Positions 60,234 through 64,000 of a stretch of DNA of 64,000 nt are shown piece by piece (positions within the stretch are counted from its first letter, which is position 1; every line of letters begins with the position of its first letter). Origin of the DNA: Paracidovorax avenae (GTDB taxonomy: Bacteria > Pseudomonadota > Gammaproteobacteria > Burkholderiales > Burkholderiaceae_C); assembly GCF_040892545.1 (NCBI RefSeq), contig NZ_CP156079.1:2763501-2827500 (forward strand), in the 5' to 3' direction. A program made the translations under genes and the position numbers. The notes under the pieces were generated by a model that saw only the letters and a list, made by a program, of their open reading frames with translations, was not told the origin of the DNA and did not search any database.

Positions 60234-61540
60234 GCTTCTCCCGCACCGTTTACTCCGCGCTCATGTGGTGCGCGCGGCCCCTGCTGCTGCGCAAGCTCCG
60301 CCGCCGTGCCGTGGCCGAGCCGGGCTACGGCCATGCGGTGGAGGAGCGCTTCGGGCACTATGGGCCGGCTGCGACCGCGGCAGCGGCAGCGGCAGCGAAA
60401 GGGGATGCACCGGCCGGGCCGCTGGTCTGGATCCATGCCGTGTCGCTGGGTGAAACCCGGGCCGCCGCCATTCTGCTGAACGCGCTGCGCACGCAATTGC
60501 CCGGCATGCGCCTGCTGCTGACGCACGGCACCGCCACAGGGCGCGCCGAAGGGGCCAAACTGCTGCAGCCCGGTGACTTGCAGGCCTGGCAACCCTGGGA
60601 CACGCCTGGAGCCGTGGGCCGCTTCCTGGAGCATTTCCGGCCGGCGATGGGCGTGCTCATGGAAACCGAGATCTGGCCCAACCTGGTGGCGGGCTGCCGG
60701 CGGCGCGGCATTGCGCTGGTGCTGGCCAATGCGCGGCTCAACGAGAAGTCGCTGGCCGGCGCGCGCCGCTGGGCCTGGCTGGCGCGGCCCGCCTATGCGG
60801 GACTGTCGGCGGTCTGGGCCCAGACCGAGGCCGATGCCGAACGCCTGCGCGCGGCCGGTGCCCGGGTGGAGGGCGTCTTCGGCAACCTGAAATTCGACGT
60901 GGTGCCCGATGCAGCGCAGCTGGCGCAGGGCAGGGCATGGCGCGACGCCAGCCCGCGCCCGGTGGTATTGCTCGCCAGCAGCCGCGAAGGCGAGGAAGCG
61001 CTGTGGCTGGATGCCTTGCAGTCCACCCCTGAAAGCATGGCGAATGACGGCGTGCAGTGGCTGGTCGTTCCGCGCCACCCGCAGCGCGTTGCCGAGGTGC
61101 GCCAGCGCATCGAGGTGGCCGGCCTCACCGTCTCCAGCCGCAGCGGCTGGGCCATCACGCCCGGCGTGGCAGACGTGTGGCTGGGCGACTCGCTGGGCGA
61201 GATGGCGCTCTACTACGGGCTGGCACACGCGGCGCTGCTGGGCGGCAGCTTCGCTCCGCTGGGTGGGCAGAACCTGATCGAGGCCGCGGCCTGCGGCTGC
61301 CCCGTGGTCGCCGGCCCGCACACCTTCAACTTCGCCGAGGTGGCGCGGCTCGCCTGCGAGGCGGGCGCCGCGCTGCGCGTGGCCGACATGGCCGAAGGCG
61401 TTGCGGCCGCCCAGGCCCTGGTGCACGATGCCGCCGCGCTCGCCGCCACCCGGGAGCGTGCGCTGGCTTTCACCCAGATGCACCGGGGCGCCGCGCAGGC
61501 CACGGCAGCGGCCGTGGTGCAGCAGCTGAAGGGGCGCTGA
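60230..61540 (+). CDS. waaA: 3-deoxy-D-manno-octulosonic acid transferase
   Basis: WaaA/KdtA (436 aa) adds Kdo to lipid A in the inner membrane, the first step of LPS core synthesis. An N-terminal membrane-anchor segment (VYSALMWCARPLLLRKLRRR) precedes the GT-B fold. The catalytic Glu is in HAVSLGETRAA, and further blocks are LTHGTATGR, LMETEIWPNLV, VFGNLKFDV, and LGGSFAPLGGQNLIEAAACG for CMP-Kdo binding. An Ala-rich insertion (about residues 43-52) is unusual but harmless-looking. The GTG at 60230 overlaps the stop of the preceding gene (GTGA). Confidence 0.95.
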   Translation: MSFSRTVYSALMWCARPLLLRKLRRRAVAEPGYGHAVEERFGHYGPAATAAAAAAAKGDAPAGPLVWIHAVSLGETRAAAILLNALRTQLPGMRLLLTHGTATGRAEGAKLLQPGDLQAWQPWDTPGAVGRFLEHFRPAMGVLMETEIWPNLVAGCRRRGIALVLANARLNEKSLAGARRWAWLARPAYAGLSAVWAQTEADAERLRAAGARVEGVFGNLKFDVVPDAAQLAQGRAWRDASPRPVVLLASSREGEEALWLDALQSTPESMANDGVQWLVVPRHPQRVAEVRQRIEVAGLTVSSRSGWAITPGVADVWLGDSLGEMALYYGLAHAALLGGSFAPLGGQNLIEAAACGCPVVAGPHTFNFAEVARLACEAGAALRVADMAEGVAAAQALVHDAAALAATRERALAFTQMHRGAAQATAAAVVQQLKGR

Positions 61541-62007
61541 CGCCCGGCCGGTTGCAGTGTGCCGCTGCGCTGCCGTGTGCCGCGGCACCCATCGCCCGGA
61601 AGACATCTGCAGGCCTTGCCCCACCCGACACATTGGCGCGTCCATATCAGCACAGCCTGGCAGCGACCGGCTTGCTATCGTGGCCTGAAGCGGCAGGCGC
61701 CCTGGTGCGTTCGCCGCCTTCCGCCCCACAGTGGGCGCGCCAACTCTCTCCGATAGGAGCCGCTCCTCCATGAACCAGCACGTCCGGCGAGACCGGCTCT
61801 ACGTGCAGGGCCGACAGGTTCCGTTCGATGCAAGGCTGACTTCCGACGCTGACCCTGGGCGGCGGTCTCAAGGTGAGCAACGGATTCAAGGACAACGCGC
61901 GCATCAACCTGCGGCTGCCGCACGTTTTCTGAAGGCGCGCAGAAAAGGGCGATGGCGCCTTGCCAGAAAGCACTGCCCCGGCATCCGCCCGCCCGGATCG
62001 ACCCGGA
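61541..62007. other. 467-bp region without an intact gene
   Basis: Between waaA and the chemotaxis receptor no intact gene is supported. It contains a possible decayed short ORF (61770-61932, listed separately) preceded by an AGGAG sequence at 61756-61760, and otherwise nothing recognisable. Confidence 0.6.
61770..61932 (+). pseudogene. Frameshifted small ORF
   Basis: ATG 61770 opens MNQHVRRDRLYVQGRQVPFD, but its frame turns into unlikely sequence near 61845. In the +1 frame a 28-residue continuation reads LTLGGGLKVSNGFKDNARIN and ends LRLPHVF at the TGA 61930-61932. The alternating hydrophobic pattern and terminal Phe resemble an outer-membrane beta strand. A single frameshift would join the two parts into a protein of about 53 residues. 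It may be a decayed gene fragment; no family was recognised. Confidence 0.35.
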
Positions 62008-63588
62008 TCAGCGGGGCAGGGTGAGAGGACTGTGGGGGAGCGAGTTCTCACCCGAGAGCTTGAACACCGCCACCGCCTGGAGCAGTTGCTGCGCCTGGCT
62101 CCTGAGGCCTTCTGCCGCCGCCGCGCTTTCCTCGACCAGGGCGGCGTTCTGCTGCGTCATCAGGTCGATCTGGTGCACCGCATCGACCACCTGCGAGATG
62201 CCCACGCTTTGCTCCACGCTCTGCGACGTGATTTCGCCCACGATGGCGTTCACGCGCTGGATGGAGCCGACGATCTCGTCCATGGTCTGCCCCGCCTGGG
62301 CCACCAGCTGCGAGCCCTGTTCCACCTTGTCCACGCTGCCGCCGATCAAGGCCTTGATCTCCCTGGCCGCCTCGGCGCTGCGCTGGGCCAGGCTGCGCAC
62401 TTCGCTGGCCACCACGGCGAAGCCACGGCCCTGTTCGCCCGCCCGCGCGGCTTCCACCGCGGCATTGAGCGCCAAGATATTGGTCTGGAAGGCGATGGAG
62501 TCGATCACCCCGATGATGTCGCCGATCTTGCGGCTGCTTTCGGTGATGCCCTGCATGGTGGCGACCACCTGGCCCACGACTTCGCCGCCATGGGCGGCAA
62601 CGGCGACGGCGCCCTGGGCCAGCTGGTAGGCCTGTTTGGCGCTTCCGGTGTTATTGCCCACGGTGCTGTTCATCTGCGCCATCGTGGCGGCGGTCTGCTG
62701 CAGCGCGCCGGCCTGGTTTTCGGTGCGTTCGCTGAGGTCCTTGTTGCCCTGGGCGATCTGCACGGACGCCGTGGCGACACCTTCGGAGTTGCGGCGTACG
62801 GCGCCGACGACACTGGCCAGCGATGCCTGCATGGCTGCCAGGGCCCGCAGCAGCGGGCTGAACTCGTCTTTCGCATCGTCTTGGATGCCAGCGGTCAGAT
62901 CGCCGTCGCGGATGTGGTCCGCCACCGACTGGGCCTGCTTCATGCGCCGCCGCAAGATCCGGCCCGCATACCAGGAGAAGAGCGCCAGCACTGCCGCCAC
63001 GGTGGCCGTCAGCGCCGCGAGCACGGCACGCAAGGTGCCGGCCTTGTCCTGGATGCGGCCGATCTGATCCAGCAAAAGCCGGCTCTGCACCTCTTTCTCG
63101 CCGGCCAGCCCGTCGAGCCAGGTCTGCAGGGCCCGGCTCGTCTTGTCGTTCAGGTAGGCAAAGGCCGCTTCCCTGTCCCCCGCCTGCATCAGCTGGATGT
63201 TGGCCTCGGCCGCCGCCCAGAAATCGGTCTTGTAGTTGACGGCGCGGGCGAAGAACTCTTCGCCTTCCGGCGTGGTGATTTCCTTCTTGTAGTCCACGAA
63301 GATGGGGCCCAGCGTCTCATTGGCCTTGGCCAGCTGCGCCTGCATGGCGGCCACCGCGTCGGGATTGCGGGTGTCGAGCAAGGTATTGCGCAGTTGCGCC
63401 GATATGCGCGTGAGCAGCAGCTCGACGCTGGCGATGCGCTGCAGTTGCTGCACGCGGACGCTGGCGGTCCTTTCCGCCATCGTGGACATCTCCCCCAGCG
63501 ACTGCCACGCGGCGAGGCACACCCCCATGAGCGCGAGGACCAGCAGGCCGCTGACCAGATTGAGGCGGAAGATGATGCCGAGGCGCAT
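62008..63588 (-). CDS. Methyl-accepting chemotaxis protein
   Basis: This 526-residue chemoreceptor has a first membrane helix at about residues 8-28 ([20 protein letters not shown]) and a periplasmic four-helix-bundle sensor (about 30-190, TarH/4HB type). A second helix ([18 protein letters not shown]) precedes a HAMP domain and the signalling coiled coil. The hairpin tip with [20 protein letters not shown] and [20 protein letters not shown] contacts CheA/CheW. The ligand is unknown. It has no EAAALEQTAAS-type CheR-docking pentapeptide at its C-terminus, which ends SPLTLPR. Confidence 0.95.
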   Translation of the reverse strand: MRLGIIFRLNLVSGLLVLALMGVCLAAWQSLGEMSTMAERTASVRVQQLQRIASVELLLTRISAQLRNTLLDTRNPDAVAAMQAQLAKANETLGPIFVDYKKEITTPEGEEFFARAVNYKTDFWAAAEANIQLMQAGDREAAFAYLNDKTSRALQTWLDGLAGEKEVQSRLLLDQIGRIQDKAGTLRAVLAALTATVAAVLALFSWYAGRILRRRMKQAQSVADHIRDGDLTAGIQDDAKDEFSPLLRALAAMQASLASVVGAVRRNSEGVATASVQIAQGNKDLSERTENQAGALQQTAATMAQMNSTVGNNTGSAKQAYQLAQGAVAVAAHGGEVVGQVVATMQGITESSRKIGDIIGVIDSIAFQTNILALNAAVEAARAGEQGRGFAVVASEVRSLAQRSAEAAREIKALIGGSVDKVEQGSQLVAQAGQTMDEIVGSIQRVNAIVGEITSQSVEQSVGISQVVDAVHQIDLMTQQNAALVEESAAAAEGLRSQAQQLLQAVAVFKLSGENSLPHSPLTLPR

Positions 63589-63668
63589 GGGGCGGGCTCC
63601 TTGTGAGTCTGTGCGAAGGTCGATGGGAACAGGGGGTGCGTCACGAAAGCAAGGGCTCGCCCAGCCGC

Positions 63669-64000
63669 TCAGCCGGGATGTGCCTGCGCCGCCTCCTGTC
63701 GCCGCAGCAGGAAGCGCTGGATCTTTCCGCTGGGTGTCTTGGGCAGCTCCTGCACGAAGGCGATCTCCCGCGGGTAGGCGTGGGCGGAGAGGCGCTTGCG
63801 CACGTGCTGGCGCAGGGCTTCGGCCAGGGTGTCGTCTGCCTGGAAGCCGGCATGCAGCACGACGAAGGCCTTGATCAGTTCGGTGCGCTCGGGGTCGGGC
63901 TTGCCGATCACGGCGGCCTCGACGACGGCGGGGTGCTCGATCAGCGCGCTTTCCACGTCGAACGGGCCGACCCGGTAGCCCGAGGTGGTGATGACGTCGT
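63669..64000 (-). CDS. Acyl-CoA synthetase, C-terminal part (5' end outside window)
   Basis: This is the last 110 codons of an AMP-forming acyl-CoA synthetase of the medium-chain or acetyl-CoA type. The visible part runs from [20 protein letters not shown], the hinge and C-domain, through [20 protein letters not shown] and [20 protein letters not shown] with the catalytic lysine, to the stop at 63669-63671. The gene continues beyond base 64000, so the start and the AMP-binding core are unseen. It is followed downstream by the divergently spaced chemoreceptor gene on the same strand. Confidence 0.92.
   Translation of the reverse strand, partial: DVITTSGYRVGPFDVESALIEHPAVVEAAVIGKPDPERTELIKAFVVLHAGFQADDTLAEALRQHVRKRLSAHAYPREIAFVQELPKTPSGKIQRFLLRRQEAAQAHPG

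Overview
The window is high-GC bacterial chromosome, densely coding on both strands. It fits a plant-associated betaproteobacterium of the Comamonadaceae, most likely Acidovorax (citrulli/avenae group). The reasons are the thrS-infC-rpmI-rplT-pheS-pheT-ihfA-merR order, the smc-zipA-ligA order, the protein sequences, a type VI secretion Rhs island, and a perfect plant-inducible-promoter (PIP) box of the kind read by HrpX/HrpB regulators. The genus is inferred from recalled similarity, not from a search.

Layout. 1-840 is the 3' part of isocitrate lyase, closed by a GC-rich hairpin. 841-9016 is the translation cluster: a threonine-rich leader peptide with a terminator/antiterminator switch, thrS, infC (ATC start), rpmI, rplT, pheS, pheT, ihfA and a MerR-type regulator. 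A proline tRNA (GGG) follows at 9045-9121. 9313-10482 holds a DUF3309 mini-protein and, divergently, a Pro/Gly/His-rich protein behind the PIP box. 10613-18258 holds a sugar O-acetyltransferase, an ABC exporter, an ArsB/NhaD-like transporter, a CHASE-PAS-GGDEF-EAL protein and a YnfA-family protein. 18561-25535 is smc-zipA-ligA (chromosome organisation, division, DNA ligation).

25835-34788 is a T6SS effector island: VgrG, an Eag-type chaperone, a 1683-residue prePAAR/PAAR Rhs effector with an unrecognised AT-richer C-terminal toxin domain, and two small genes that both look like glyoxalase/VOC-fold proteins, probably immunity proteins. 34923-45548 is mixed metabolism and envelope: a leaderless solute-binding protein, a secreted small protein, an SNF2 helicase coupled to an EVE-domain protein, small membrane proteins, an NlpC/P60 hydrolase, a PQQ-type sugar dehydrogenase, an isochorismatase-family hydrolase and propionyl-CoA synthetase. 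45595-50614 is a fatty-acid block: acyl-CoA ligase, SnoaL-like protein, 2,4-dienoyl-CoA reductase and a divergent TetR regulator. 50652-57797 has a large PAS-GGDEF-EAL protein, a DMT exporter and the alkylation-repair genes ogt and ada-alkA. 58081-61540 encodes phosphomannomutase, a nitrilase-family hydrolase and Kdo transferase. The window ends with a decayed small ORF, a chemotaxis receptor and the 3' end of an acyl-CoA synthetase gene.

No rRNA, insertion sequence, integrase or CRISPR array was seen. The most interesting signals are the thrS attenuator, whose mutually exclusive hairpins fit the position of the Thr codons, the PIP-box gene as a candidate type III secreted protein, and the Rhs toxin followed by two VOC-like putative immunity proteins.
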